A DNA stretch of 64,000 nucleotides, from assembly GCF_002925905.1 (NCBI RefSeq), contig NZ_PRDB01000015.1, forward strand, positions 124,001 to 188,000. Direction: 5' to 3'. This DNA comes from Klebsiella michiganensis (GTDB lineage: Bacteria; Pseudomonadota; Gammaproteobacteria; Enterobacterales; Enterobacteriaceae). The notes beneath the pieces were generated by a model. That model made no database searches. It was not told where the DNA came from and was given only the letters and a program-made list of their open reading frames with translations. The translations under genes were made by a program, and so were the position numbers. Shown here one piece after another: positions 45,541 through 55,776 of the stretch (position 1 is the first letter of the stretch; each line of letters begins with the position of its first letter).

Positions 45541-46353
45541 TCAGATGTAGGACGGGCGATCGTTTTTCGGTTCAGCACCGAGGGTCGCAAGGACGGTTTT
45601 GCCGATTTCGCGCGCGGAGGTGACCGCCTGGCGGACCGCGCCGGAGTCGCCGGAAATCACCAGAATGGCTTCGTTACTGAAGCTGGTGCCGTGTGCCGGA
45701 GAGCTATAGGCCACGACTTCCACGTTGGCTGACTTCAGGGCGGTATCGGCCATCAGCACGCCCACGGAGGCCGGTGCGCCGACGATGATGCCGCAGGCCC
45801 GGCCAATCGGCGCGCCGAAGGCTTTTTCCAGCGCGTAGCTGGCGCGAGCGGTGTACTGCAGCTCGATATGCCCGGCTTCGTTGCCGTAAACATCGCCAAA
45901 GGTGCGGTCGAGCTCTTTCAGCGCGACTTCGATACCGCGCTTAACGTCGGAAACGTCGTTACCGCCCAAAATAATCAGCGAACCGTGGCCCGCTCCGCCT
46001 TTGGTATCGCGCGGCAGCTCAATGCTGACCACTTCGGTATTGGTGGCTTTCACCGCTTCGTCCGCCGCCATAATGTGCGGGCCTGCGCCGGTGCGGGCGC
46101 CGAGAATGCCGATGGAGCGATAGCGCTTTTCAAGCTTCATCGCGTCCAGCAGGGCGGTATCGACGTTGGCGATAACCAGACCCAGGGTGTCGCCAATGGC
46201 GGTCCCGACAAATTCCGTTAAACTGCAGCTTTTTTCTGCCATAGCCGTCTCTCGTATTGGATGGTTTTCAGTAGGGATGGCCTGCTGTTCCGGCGTTGCC
46301 ACGCGGGCAATCACCTGAGCCATGATCTGTTCCACCAGCTCATTGCTGCTCAT
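45541..46353 (-). CDS. pduB: BMC shell protein PduB (internal start at 46242 would give PduB')
   Basis: [18 protein letters not shown]...; internal [19 protein letters not shown] with GAGAG-like SD upstream; tandem BMC. Confidence 0.96.
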
Positions 46354-46634
46354 TGGCTAATTCCCTTCGGTAAGATTTTTTCTACATCGGTGTGGGGGCG
46401 TGGGATGACGTGTACGGCTTTCACTTCACCCACATTACGTGCGGCGGCGGCCCCCGCATCGGTGGCCGCTTTTACCGCGCCAACGTCGCCGCGTACGATG
46501 ACGGTCACCAGTCCGGAGCCAATCTTTTCATAGCCCACTAACATCACATTGGCTGACTTAACCATTGCATCAGCGGCCTCTATGGCTGCGGTTAAGCCTT
46601 TGGTTTCTACCATTCCTAGTGCTTCTTGTTGCAT
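46350..46634 (-). CDS. pduA: BMC shell protein PduA
   Basis: [57 protein letters not shown]. Confidence 0.97.
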
Positions 46635-47157
46635 AAAGACCTCGCATGGAGTGTTCCGATAGTTGGGACTATAAGAAGATGCGAGGAAAAAGAATGGCTG
46701 ACTTGAATTTGATGGTGAAAAAATAGTGGGTATTGAATAATATAAAATTGCTAAACGTAAATTTAATTTATTGATTTTAATTGTTATTTTTATTTATTGT
46801 TATGTGATTATCTTGTTTTGTATATTCCATATTTACAAATTTGTTCATGACGAATTTAATTTTATCTGCTATGCGAGAAAAACTGATTTGTGATGTTTGT
46901 TGGAAAACGATGAGTTGGTTTTAGCAATATTTTTGCATGTCATGGCGATGGCGTAATTGCGAAATCCGCGCGTGAGCAATGCTATTCTGAGTTATTCAAT
47001 GACAATAATTTGTTATTGATGCCCGAATTTTCCGGGGCCGCCGTCAGCAGGTTGCCAACAATTTGCGGAGCGGAGTTCATATAGTGGGCCCGTTGTACTC
47101 TACTGCCAGCAGGAGGTTGGCTGGTCAGGACACGAACTCTGCTAAGAAGGTGTCACC
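46635..47157. promoter_or_regulatory. Divergent pdu / pduF promoter region (AT-rich)
   Basis: 523 bp gap between divergent pduA and pduF; contains ATGACAATAATTTGTTATTG at 46999-47018. Confidence 0.7.
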
Positions 47158-47958
47158 ATGAATGATTCGTTAAAAGCGCAATGTACCGCCGAGTTTCTGG
47201 GCACCGGGCTGTTTTTGTTTTTCGGCATCGGCTGCCTGAGCGCGTTAAAGGTGGCGGGAGCCAGCCTCGGACTGTGGGAGATATGCATTATCTGGGGTCT
47301 GGGGATCTCGCTTGCCGTCTATCTGACGTCGGGAATATCCGGCGGCCATCTCAACCCGGCGGTGACCGTTGCGTTATGGCTATTTGCCTGTTTTCCCGGG
47401 CGCAAAGTCTTCCCCTATATTGTCTCCCAGGTCGCGGGCGCCTTCGGCGGCGCGGTGCTGGCCTATGTGCTGTACAGCACTATGTTTACCGAGTTTGAAT
47501 CCGCCCACCATATCGCTCGCGGCAGCGTTGAGAGCCTGCAGCTGGCGAGTATTTTCAGCACCTACCCGGCGGCCTCGCTGAGCATCTGGCACGCGGCGCT
47601 GGTCGAAGTTGTGATCACCTCCATGCTGATGGGGATGATTATGGCGCTGACCGACGACGGCAACGGCGTGCCGAAAGGGCCGCTGGCCCCGCTGCTGATC
47701 GGCCTGCTGGTGGCGGTGATTGGCGCGTCAACCGGGCCGCTGACCGGCTTTGCGATGAATCCGGCGCGTGATTTTGGGCCGAAGCTGTTTACGTGGATGG
47801 CGGGCTGGGGCGATATCGCGATGACCGGCGGAAGGGATATTCCGTACTTTATTGTGCCGATTATTGCGCCGCTGATCGGCGCCTGCCTCGGCGCGGCCAT
47901 CTATCGTTATCTGATAGGAAATAACTTACCGTGTAATACCTGTAAATTAGAGGATTAA
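47158..47958 (+). CDS. pduF: Propanediol/glycerol diffusion facilitator PduF (MIP)
   Basis: MNDSLKAQCTAEFLGTGLFLFFGIGCLSALKVAG; two NPA-type motifs 'GGHLNPAVTVA', 'FAMNPARDFGPK'. Confidence 0.95.
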   Translation: MNDSLKAQCTAEFLGTGLFLFFGIGCLSALKVAGASLGLWEICIIWGLGISLAVYLTSGISGGHLNPAVTVALWLFACFPGRKVFPYIVSQVAGAFGGAVLAYVLYSTMFTEFESAHHIARGSVESLQLASIFSTYPAASLSIWHAALVEVVITSMLMGMIMALTDDGNGVPKGPLAPLLIGLLVAVIGASTGPLTGFAMNPARDFGPKLFTWMAGWGDIAMTGGRDIPYFIVPIIAPLIGACLGAAIYRYLIGNNLPCNTCKLED

Positions 47959-48012
47959 TGCATCCGCTGAAATAGCGAAAAATTTTCATGAACCGGTATC
48001 ACGAACTGGCCA

Positions 48013-48042
48013 AAAACGTCTCCCACGGATGGGAGACTTTTG
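48013..48042 (+). terminator. Terminator downstream of pduF
   Basis: aaaaac gtctccca-cgga-tgggagac ttttgc hairpin. Confidence 0.7.
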
Positions 48043-48146
48043 CTATCGTAATATTCTTTTATCGTTGGCGTTAAATGATGATGAAAGGAAGTGAATATTA
48101 AAGAAATGTTTTATTTATAACAAAAAATTAACTGAGAGGTTTTATC

Positions 48147-49058
48147 ATGATTTCTGCGAGCACACTGAACTCAGAACTCATTAATAAAATCGCACAGGAT
48201 TTTGCGCAGGCCACCAGTCTGGCGGTTGTGGTTGTCAATATTCACGGTGATGAAATATCTGAACTGTTTAACTTCACTCCTTTCTGCCAGCTGATGCGCC
48301 AGCACCCTCAGCACAGCACCCGCTGCCGGATGAGCGACCGCTGCGGCGGCCTCGAGGCGTCAAAAACCGATCAGCTCTGTATCTACCGCTGCCACGCCGG
48401 GTTAACCGATTTTTCCATTCCTCTGGTTATCGCCGGGCACCTTGTGGGCTTCGTGCTATGCGGGCAGGTGCGCTTAAGCAACGATGTAGAACTGGTGGAT
48501 ATCCTCAACGTGGACGACGGCTGGCAGGCGGACCCCGAGCTGCTCAACGCGTTCCGCGACGTGCCGGAGATGGACTACTCCAGAGTGATTGCCTCCGCGG
48601 ATTTACTGAAGCTGATCGTCGAGAACTGCCTGAAAAAGCAGCTCAACTTTGTGGTGATTAAAGATAATCCCCAGCAGCCGGAACCCGCGCGCGCCAGCCG
48701 GGTCGCCAGCCCTCACGACAGCAAAATGAAGAAAGCGCTGCGCTACATTGACGCCCATTTATCCGATGAGCTTCGCCTGGAAGACGTCGCCGCCCACGTT
48801 TATCTCAGCCCCTATTACTTCAGTAAGCTATTTAAAAAATATCAGGGTATCGGTTTTAACGCGTGGGTGAACCATCAGCGGATGGTGAGCGCCAAAGAGC
48901 TGCTTTGCCACAGCGACTGGAGCATCGCCAGCATTGCGCGGAATTTAGGATTTTCGCAAACCAGCTATTTTTGCAAAGTTTTTCGCCAGGCTTATCAGGT
49001 CACTCCGCAGGCCTATCGCCAGCAAATTAACGCCAGATCACAAACTGAGTCATTTTAA
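48147..49058 (+). CDS. pocR: PocR, AraC-family activator of pdu and cob
   Basis: N-terminal PocR sensory domain 'CRMSDRCGGLEASKTDQLCIYRCHAGLTDFSIPL' and AraC HTH 'YLSPYYFSKLFKKYQGIGFNAWVNHQRM'. Confidence 0.95.
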   Translation: MISASTLNSELINKIAQDFAQATSLAVVVVNIHGDEISELFNFTPFCQLMRQHPQHSTRCRMSDRCGGLEASKTDQLCIYRCHAGLTDFSIPLVIAGHLVGFVLCGQVRLSNDVELVDILNVDDGWQADPELLNAFRDVPEMDYSRVIASADLLKLIVENCLKKQLNFVVIKDNPQQPEPARASRVASPHDSKMKKALRYIDAHLSDELRLEDVAAHVYLSPYYFSKLFKKYQGIGFNAWVNHQRMVSAKELLCHSDWSIASIARNLGFSQTSYFCKVFRQAYQVTPQAYRQQINARSQTESF

Positions 49059-49152
49059 ATGACAATATTTTGTTATTGCCGATTTTTGATATGCCCTTGT
49101 ATCTGGCTCATTCTAAAATGAAAATATCTCATTCAGAGCAATAAATTGTCAT
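49059..49152. promoter_or_regulatory. Candidate PocR operator region of the cob operon
   Basis: ATGACAATATTTTGTTATTG 49059-49078 (19/20 match to the pduF upstream copy) plus inverted CAATAAATTGTCAT 49139-49152. Confidence 0.5.
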
Positions 49153-49365
49153 AGCGCAACAAAATAATAATGAGAGAACGATAAGCTGCACCAGTTTTTA
49201 TTTATTTGATGGGATAGAGTGATATCTGAAATGGCTTTCAGCGCGCCATCGGCGTAATGAAACGGCCTTGGTAATTAAAAATTAAACACGACGGGAGCCA
49301 TCCAGCTTCCGTAAGATATTCCGGAAATCATGCGAGCCGGGCAGTCCCGCTCGAATCATGACGGA

Positions 49366-49650
49366 CTAAACCGACAGGCGCCAGGGAAGGGGGTGTGAAT
49401 CCCCCGCAGCCCCCGCTGCTGTGATGCTGACGAACCCATATATACGCTAAATAATTCGCGTTGTAGGAAGGCGGCAAGCGAGTGAATCCCCAGGAGCTTA
49501 CACAGGTAAGTGACTGGGGTGAACAAGTAAAGCCAACGCACATACAACGTGAAGTATGACGGGTATGACCACTGATCTGCTTAGCGGATTGGGAAGGATG
49601 GGAGAGGACGACGCTAAGCCAGAAGACCTGCCTGTCGGTAATAATCAACA
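49366..49650 (+). promoter_or_regulatory. Cobalamin riboswitch controlling the cbi operon, interrupted by ERIC
   Basis: ggcgccagggaagggggtgtgaatcccccgcagcccccgctgctgtgatgctgacgaa ... gggaaggatgggagaggacgacgctaagccagaagacctgcctg (B12 box 49616-49634) upstream of cbiA. Confidence 0.9.
49441..49566. repeat. ERIC element (about 126 bp) inside the cobalamin riboswitch
   Basis: tatacgctaaataattcgcgttgtaggaaggcggcaagcgagtgaatccccaggagcttacacaggtaagtgactggggtgaacaagtaaagccaacgcacatacaacgtgaagtatgacgggtat; contains sequences equivalent to ERIC1R/ERIC2 primer sites. Confidence 0.93.
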
Positions 49651-49737
49651 ACTTCGGTGGGAAGTGGGTTGCTCAGATGCGTACAGTCGAAAGACTGGGA
49701 ATGCACGCAGCCCTACCACCCGGCACAGGATCGGGGT

Positions 49738-51117
49738 ATGGCAGCCAGGCAGCACGCATTTATTCTCGCAGGTACCGGCAGCGGTTGTGGTAAAACCACC
49801 GTTACGCTTGGTCTGCTCAGCCTGTTGAAGCAGCGCGGTATGCGGGTTCAGCCCTGCAAAGTCGGCCCGGACTACCTCGATACCGGCTGGCACACCGCCG
49901 TCAGCGGCGTCGCTTCCCGCAACCTCGACAGCTTTATGCTCCCGGAACCGGTGCTCAATGCGCTGTTTTGCGAACGGATGCAGCGGACGGATATCGCGGT
50001 CATTGAGGGCGTGATGGGGCTGTATGACGGCTTCGGTACCGACCCTGACTACTGCAGCACCGCCGCGATGGCTAAACAGCTCGGCTGTCCGGTCATTTTG
50101 CTGGTAGATGGCAAAGCGGTTTCCACCTCCATCGCCGCCACGGTGATGGGATTTCAACACTTCGACCCCAGCCTGAATATCGCCGGCGTTATCGTCAATC
50201 GCGTCAACAGCGAATCCCATTATCAGCTTCTCAAAGGCGCCATTGAACGCTATTGCGGGCTGCCGGTGCTCGGCTACGTACCGCGCGTGGAAGGGGTGGC
50301 GTTACCCGAACGCCATCTGGGGCTGGTCACCGCCCGCGAGTCGCTGGTCAATCAGCAGCCGTGGCGCGATTTTGCCCAAACGCTGGCGCAAACGCTGGAT
50401 ATTGAACGGCTCCTGGCTCTTAGCCAGCTCACCGCCCTACCCGCCGGGGAGTGGCCCCCGCTGCCGTCGCCCGACGCCGGCGCGGGCCTGACGCTGGCGC
50501 TGGCCGACGACGAAGCCTTCAACTTTTACTACCCGGATAACCTTACGCTGCTTGAACGCTGCGGGGTGAATATCGTGCGCTTCAGTCCGCTGCGCGATAG
50601 CGAGCTTCCGCCGTGCCAGATGATTTGGCTCGGCGGCGGCTATCCGGAAATTCATGCCGCCGGGCTGGCGGCCAATACGTCGATGCTGGCGCAGCTGCGG
50701 GAGGCGCACCGGCGCGGGGTGGCGATTTACGCCGAGTGCGGCGGTTTGATGTATCTCGGCAGCACCCTTGAAGACGCCAGCGGCGACATCTATCCAATGG
50801 CCAATCTGATTCCCGGCCACAGCAAGATGGGCAAACGGCTTACCCGCTTTGGCTACTGCGAGGCGCGGGCGATGCGGCAAACGCTGCTGGCGGCGCCCGG
50901 CGAAACCCTACGCGGGCATGAGTTTCACTACTCGGATTTTACCCCTGAGATCCCGGCGGTCCTGGCCTGCCGCAAAGTCCGCGACGGTATGACCCTTCAG
51001 CAGTGGTCGGGCGGCTGGCAGGTGGGCAACACGTTCGCCAGCTATCTGCACCTGCACTTTGCGCAGCGTCCCATCATGCTTAACCACTGGCTGGCTGCGG
51101 CAAGGAGCGCGCTATGA
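49738..51117 (+). CDS. cbiA: Cobyrinate a,c-diamide synthase CbiA
   Basis: MAARQHAFILAGTGSGCGKTTVTLGLLSLLKQRGMRVQPCKVGPDYLDT; upstream part of the listed ORF is riboswitch DNA. Confidence 0.96.
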   Translation: MAARQHAFILAGTGSGCGKTTVTLGLLSLLKQRGMRVQPCKVGPDYLDTGWHTAVSGVASRNLDSFMLPEPVLNALFCERMQRTDIAVIEGVMGLYDGFGTDPDYCSTAAMAKQLGCPVILLVDGKAVSTSIAATVMGFQHFDPSLNIAGVIVNRVNSESHYQLLKGAIERYCGLPVLGYVPRVEGVALPERHLGLVTARESLVNQQPWRDFAQTLAQTLDIERLLALSQLTALPAGEWPPLPSPDAGAGLTLALADDEAFNFYYPDNLTLLERCGVNIVRFSPLRDSELPPCQMIWLGGGYPEIHAAGLAANTSMLAQLREAHRRGVAIYAECGGLMYLGSTLEDASGDIYPMANLIPGHSKMGKRLTRFGYCEARAMRQTLLAAPGETLRGHEFHYSDFTPEIPAVLACRKVRDGMTLQQWSGGWQVGNTFASYLHLHFAQRPIMLNHWLAAARSAL

Positions 51118-52073
51118 CGCTGCTGGCATGGGGCGTTGCCTGGCTCCTCGATTTTATCATCGGCGATCCGCAGAGCTGGCCGCATCCGGTGCGCTGGATA
51201 GGCAACCTGATCGCCGCCGTTCAGCGCGGCGTGCGCCGCTATTGCCGCAGCGATGTCGCCCTGCGCGTCGGCGGCGCCGTGATGTGGCTGGTGGTGGTCG
51301 GGCTAACGTGGAGCCTCTGCTGGGGCGTGCTGGCGCTGGCGCGGACGATTCATCCGTGGCTTGGCTGGCTGGTTGAGGTATGGATGATTTTCACCGTGCT
51401 GGCCGGACGCTGCCTGGCGCAGTCGGCGCGGGACGTCGAGCGCCCGCTGCGCGCGGGGGATCTGGCGGAGAGCCGTATCAAGCTGTCGTGGATCGTCGGG
51501 CGCGACACGTCGCAGCTTGCGCCGCAGCAGATTAATCGCGCGGTGGTGGAAACCGTCGCAGAGAACACCGTCGACGGCATTATCGCGCCGCTCTTCTTTC
51601 TGCTGCTGGGCGGCGCGCCGCTGGCGATGGCCTATAAAGCGGTCAACACCCTGGATTCGATGGTCGGCTATAAGCACGAAAAATATCGGGCCATCGGCAT
51701 GGTCAGCGCCCGCCTCGATGATGTCGCCAACTTTATCCCCGCCCGCCTGAGCTGGCTGCTTATCAGCCTCGCCGCTCTCCTCTGCGGTGAAGCGGGCGGC
51801 CGCGCGCTGCGCATCGGCTGGCGCGACCGCTACAACCACAGCAGCCCGAACTGCGGCTGGTCGGAAGCGGCGGTCGCCGGGGCGCTCGGCATCCGGCTTG
51901 GCGGCCCTAACGATTACTTTGGACAGCGCGTGGAGAAACCGTGGATCGGCGACGCGACGCGCGATATTTCCGTAGACGATATTTCCCGAACGATTCGACT
52001 GATGTGGGTGTCTTCGACCCTGGCGCTGGCGCTGTTTATGGCGGTCCGGTACTGGCTGGTCGGCGCTGCCTGA
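51114..52073 (+). CDS. cbiB: Adenosylcobinamide-phosphate synthase CbiB
   Basis: MTLLAWGVAWLLDFIIGDPQSWPHPVRWIG. Confidence 0.96.
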   Translation: MTLLAWGVAWLLDFIIGDPQSWPHPVRWIGNLIAAVQRGVRRYCRSDVALRVGGAVMWLVVVGLTWSLCWGVLALARTIHPWLGWLVEVWMIFTVLAGRCLAQSARDVERPLRAGDLAESRIKLSWIVGRDTSQLAPQQINRAVVETVAENTVDGIIAPLFFLLLGGAPLAMAYKAVNTLDSMVGYKHEKYRAIGMVSARLDDVANFIPARLSWLLISLAALLCGEAGGRALRIGWRDRYNHSSPNCGWSEAAVAGALGIRLGGPNDYFGQRVEKPWIGDATRDISVDDISRTIRLMWVSSTLALALFMAVRYWLVGAA

Positions 52074-52083
52074 GGACAAATGA

Positions 52084-52716
52084 ATGCACTATATCCAGCA
52101 ACCGCAGGCGATTGAGGCGAAAAGCTTCGACATTATTGGCGACATTATTGCGCAGACCCGCCCGGACTACCGCTTTGCCAGCCCGCTGCACGAAGCCATT
52201 ATCAAGCGGGTGATCCACACCACCGCTGATTTTGACTGGCTGGATATCCTGTGGTTTTCGCCCGACGTGCTTCCGCGCTTGAGCGCCGCCCTGAGCCAGC
52301 CCTGCACGCTTTATACCGATACCACCATGGCCCTGTCCGGGATCAATAAAACCCTGCTGGCGAAATTCGGCGGCGAGTGCCGCTGCTATATCAGCGATCC
52401 GCGGGTGGTGGCGGAGGCCAAAGCGCAGGGGATGACCCGCTCGATGGCGGCGGTTGATATCGCGGTCGCCGAAGAGGGCGAGAAGGTGTTTGTTTTCGGC
52501 AATGCGCCCACCGCGCTGTTTCGTCTGCTGGAGCATGACGTCGCGGTCAACGGCGTGATTGGCGTGCCGGTCGGTTTCGTCGGCGCGGCGGAGTCGAAAG
52601 AGGCCCTGACGCAGAGCGGCCTGCCGGGCATCGCCGCGCTGGGTCGTAAAGGCGGCAGCAACGTCGCCGCCGCCATCGTCAACGCCATTTTGTACCACTT
52701 ACAGGGGGCGCGATGA
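52084..52716 (+). CDS. cbiC: Cobalt-precorrin-8 methylmutase CbiC
   Basis: [31 protein letters not shown]. Confidence 0.96.
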   Translation: MHYIQQPQAIEAKSFDIIGDIIAQTRPDYRFASPLHEAIIKRVIHTTADFDWLDILWFSPDVLPRLSAALSQPCTLYTDTTMALSGINKTLLAKFGGECRCYISDPRVVAEAKAQGMTRSMAAVDIAVAEEGEKVFVFGNAPTALFRLLEHDVAVNGVIGVPVGFVGAAESKEALTQSGLPGIAALGRKGGSNVAAAIVNAILYHLQGAR

Positions 52717-53852
52717 GCGAGCAATCCTTTGACGCCCCGGTATGGCACAACGGCAAGGCGCTGCGCAAAGGCTATACCACCGGATCCTGCGCCACGGCGG
52801 CAGCAAAGGTCGCGGCGCTGATGGTGATGCGTCAGCATCTGATTCATCAGGTCTCCATTGTCACCCCTTCCGGCGTCACTCTGTGCCTTAACGTCGAGTC
52901 GCCGCACGTTGAAGGGCAGCAGGCGATCGCCGCCATCCGTAAAGACGGCGGCGATGATGTTGATGCCACCCACGGGATGCTGATTTTCGCCCGCGTGACG
53001 CTCGACGATTCCGGCGAGATTACCCTGCGCGGCGGCGAAGGCGTCGGCACGGTCACCCGCAAAGGGATCGGCCTGCCCATCGGCAGCCCGGCGATTAACC
53101 GCACCCCGCGCCACACCATCGAGTCGGCGGTGCGCGAAGCGATTGGCCCGTCGCGCGGGGCGACGGTAGAGATTTTCGCCCCGGAAGGCGAGGCGCGGGC
53201 GCAGAAAACCTATAACTCGCGGCTGGGGATTCTGGGCGGCATCTCGATTATCGGCACCACCGGTATCGTGACGCCGATGTCGGAGGAGAGCTGGAAGCGT
53301 TCGCTATCGCTGGAGCTGGAAATTAAGCGCGCGGCGGGGCTGGAGCGGGTAGTGCTGGTGCCGGGCAACCACGGCGAGCGCTTCGTACGCGAGCAGATGG
53401 GCATCGACTCGCAGGTGGTGGTCACCATGAGCAACTTCGTCGGCTACATGATTGAAGAGGCCGTGCGCCTGGGGTTCCGCCAGATCGTGCTGATTGGCCA
53501 TCCCGGCAAGCTGATTAAAGTCGCCGCCGGGATCTTCCACACCCACAGCCATATCGCCGATGCGCGGATGGAAACCCTGGTCGCGCATCTGGCGCTGCTG
53601 GGCGCGCCGCTGGCGCTGCTGCAGCTGGTGAGCGAATGCGATACCACCGAAGCGGCGATGGAGCACATCGACGCGTACGGTTTTCAGCATATCTATCACC
53701 ATCTTGCCGAACGCATCTGCCTGCGGGTGATGCAGATGCTGCGCTTTACCAAAACGCCGCCCGTCTGCGACGCCATCATGTTCTCCTTTGATAACAAGGT
53801 CCTCGGCAGCAATCGCCCGATCGTCGAGATTGCGCGGGAGATGTCATGTTAA
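52713..53852 (+). CDS. cbiD: Cobalt-precorrin-5B C1-methyltransferase CbiD
   Basis: '[22 protein letters not shown]' CbiD signature. Confidence 0.97.
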   Translation: MSEQSFDAPVWHNGKALRKGYTTGSCATAAAKVAALMVMRQHLIHQVSIVTPSGVTLCLNVESPHVEGQQAIAAIRKDGGDDVDATHGMLIFARVTLDDSGEITLRGGEGVGTVTRKGIGLPIGSPAINRTPRHTIESAVREAIGPSRGATVEIFAPEGEARAQKTYNSRLGILGGISIIGTTGIVTPMSEESWKRSLSLELEIKRAAGLERVVLVPGNHGERFVREQMGIDSQVVVTMSNFVGYMIEEAVRLGFRQIVLIGHPGKLIKVAAGIFHTHSHIADARMETLVAHLALLGAPLALLQLVSECDTTEAAMEHIDAYGFQHIYHHLAERICLRVMQMLRFTKTPPVCDAIMFSFDNKVLGSNRPIVEIAREMSC

Positions 53853-54451
53853 CGGTCGTCGGCATGGGCCCGTCAGGCCTGCATCTGATGACGCCGGCGG
53901 CGCGGGACGCGGTCGCCAGCGCGGACGCGCTGGTGGGCGGCAAGCGGCATTTACAGCAGTTCCCAGAGTTTGACGGCGAACGGTTTGCGCTGGGCGCCAA
54001 TATTGCCGAACTGCTGGTATGGCTCGGCGAACGCGAAGCGCAGAAGGTGGTGGTGCTGGCCTCCGGCGACCCGCTGTTTTACGGCATCGGTACGCGGCTG
54101 ATAGCCCACTTTGGCATCGAGCGCGTGCGCATTATCCCCGGCATCAGCGCGGTGCAGTATCTCTGCGCGAAGGCCGGTATCGATATGAACGATATCTGGC
54201 TGACCAGCAGCCACGGGCGGGACGTCTGTTTTGATGAGCTGGCTCGCCAGCGCAAGGTGGCGATGGTGACCGACGGGCGCTGCGGGCCGCGGGAAATCGC
54301 CGCCCAGCTGGCGGCGCGGGGTAAAGGGTATCGCTGGATGGTGATTGGCGAAAATCTGGCGATGGATAACGAGCGGATCCGCTGGCTACCGGTCAGTGAG
54401 GTCGACGGCGAATATGAGATGAACGCGGTGGTGATCCTCGATGAAAGATGA
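53846..54451 (+). CDS. cbiE: Cobalt-precorrin-7 C5-methyltransferase CbiE
   Basis: [32 protein letters not shown]. Confidence 0.95.
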   Translation: MLTVVGMGPSGLHLMTPAARDAVASADALVGGKRHLQQFPEFDGERFALGANIAELLVWLGEREAQKVVVLASGDPLFYGIGTRLIAHFGIERVRIIPGISAVQYLCAKAGIDMNDIWLTSSHGRDVCFDELARQRKVAMVTDGRCGPREIAAQLAARGKGYRWMVIGENLAMDNERIRWLPVSEVDGEYEMNAVVILDER

Positions 54452-55010
54452 GCTTTTTCTGCGCGGCGAGAAGGTGCCGATGACCAAAGAGGCGGTTCGC
54501 GCGCTGGCGCTGGCCAAACTTGAGCTACACCGGGCAAGCCACCTGATTGATATCGGCGCCGGTACCGGCAGCGTGTCGATTGAGGCGGCGCTGCAGTACC
54601 CCTCGCTGCAGGTAACGGCGGTCGAACGCAATCCCGCGGCCCTGCAGCTGCTGGACGAAAACCGCCAGCATTTCGCCTGCGGCAACATTGAGATCCTGCC
54701 CGGCGAAGCGCCGATGGTGATCACCGAGCGGGCCGACGCCATTTTTATGGGCGGCAGCGGCGGCCGCCTCGACGAACTGATTGACTGGTCGTGGCAGCAG
54801 CTCTACCCCGGCGGTCGCCTGGTGATGACCTTTATCCTGCAGGAGAACCTGAACGCGGCTCTCGACTATCTGCAGCTGCGGGGGATTACGCAGATTGATT
54901 GCCTGCAGCTGAACGTTTCATCGCTGACCGGGCTGGGCAGCGGCCACTATTTCAAACCGAATAATCCCGTTTTTGTTATCGCCTGTCAGAAGGAAGAAAA
55001 CCATGGCTGA
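54441..55010 (+). CDS. cbiT: Cobalt-precorrin-6B C15-methyltransferase (decarboxylating) CbiT
   Basis: [50 protein letters not shown]. Confidence 0.95.
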   Translation: MKDELFLRGEKVPMTKEAVRALALAKLELHRASHLIDIGAGTGSVSIEAALQYPSLQVTAVERNPAALQLLDENRQHFACGNIEILPGEAPMVITERADAIFMGGSGGRLDELIDWSWQQLYPGGRLVMTFILQENLNAALDYLQLRGITQIDCLQLNVSSLTGLGSGHYFKPNNPVFVIACQKEENHG

Positions 55011-55776
55011 GACATTTGACCCCCGTTGTGTGTGGTTCGTTGGCGCAGGGCCGGGCGACCGTGAGCTGATTACCCTCAAGGGCTACCGCTTGCTCCAGCA
55101 GGCCCAGGTGGTGATCTACGCCGGGTCGCTGATAAACACCGCGCTGCTGGAGTACTGTCCGCCCGGCGCCGAGTGTCACGACAGCGCCGAACTGCATCTG
55201 GCGCAAATTCTCGACCTGATGGAAGCCGGCGTTAAAGCCGGGAAAACGGTGGTGCGTTTACAGACCGGGGACGTGTCGCTGTATGGCTCGGTCCGCGAGC
55301 AGGGCGAAGAGCTGACCAAACGCGGCATCGACTGGCAGGTGGTGCCGGGCGTCAGCGCGTTTCTGGGCGCCGCGGCGGAGCTTGGCGTCGAATACACCGT
55401 CCCGGAAGTCTCCCAGAGCCTGATTATTACCCGCCTCGAAGGGCGCACGCCGGTGCCGGAGCGCGAGCAGCTTGAGTCGTTTGCCAGCCACCAGACCTCG
55501 ATGGCGATTTACCTTTCCGTACAGCGCATTCACCGGGTGGCGGAGCGCCTGATGGAAGGCGGCTACCCGGCAACCACGCCGGTGGCCGTGATCTACAAAG
55601 CGACCTGGCCGGAAAGCCAGACCGTACGCGGTACCCTGGCGGATATCGGCGACAAGGTACGCGAGGCGGGGATCCGCAAAACGGCGCTCATTCTGGTCGG
55701 GAATTTCCTGGGCTCTGAGTATCACTACTCAAAACTCTACGCGGCGGACTTTAGCCATGAATACCGTAAAGCCTGA
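55003..55776 (+). CDS. cbiF: Cobalt-precorrin-4 C11-methyltransferase CbiF
   Basis: [43 protein letters not shown]. Confidence 0.96.
   Translation: MAETFDPRCVWFVGAGPGDRELITLKGYRLLQQAQVVIYAGSLINTALLEYCPPGAECHDSAELHLAQILDLMEAGVKAGKTVVRLQTGDVSLYGSVREQGEELTKRGIDWQVVPGVSAFLGAAAELGVEYTVPEVSQSLIITRLEGRTPVPEREQLESFASHQTSMAIYLSVQRIHRVAERLMEGGYPATTPVAVIYKATWPESQTVRGTLADIGDKVREAGIRKTALILVGNFLGSEYHYSKLYAADFSHEYRKA

Noticed and set aside
46640-47000. AT-rich block upstream of pduA considered as a horizontally acquired fragment or small RNA gene
   Set aside because: No ORF or clear terminator/promoter pair; most simply an H-NS/IHF-type AT-rich promoter region of the pdu operon
49328-49828. ORFs overlapping the cob leader (107 aa minus, 90 aa plus, and N-terminal extension of cbiA to 49657)
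   Set aside because: These cover the riboswitch/ERIC; CbiA homology starts at the ATG at 49738
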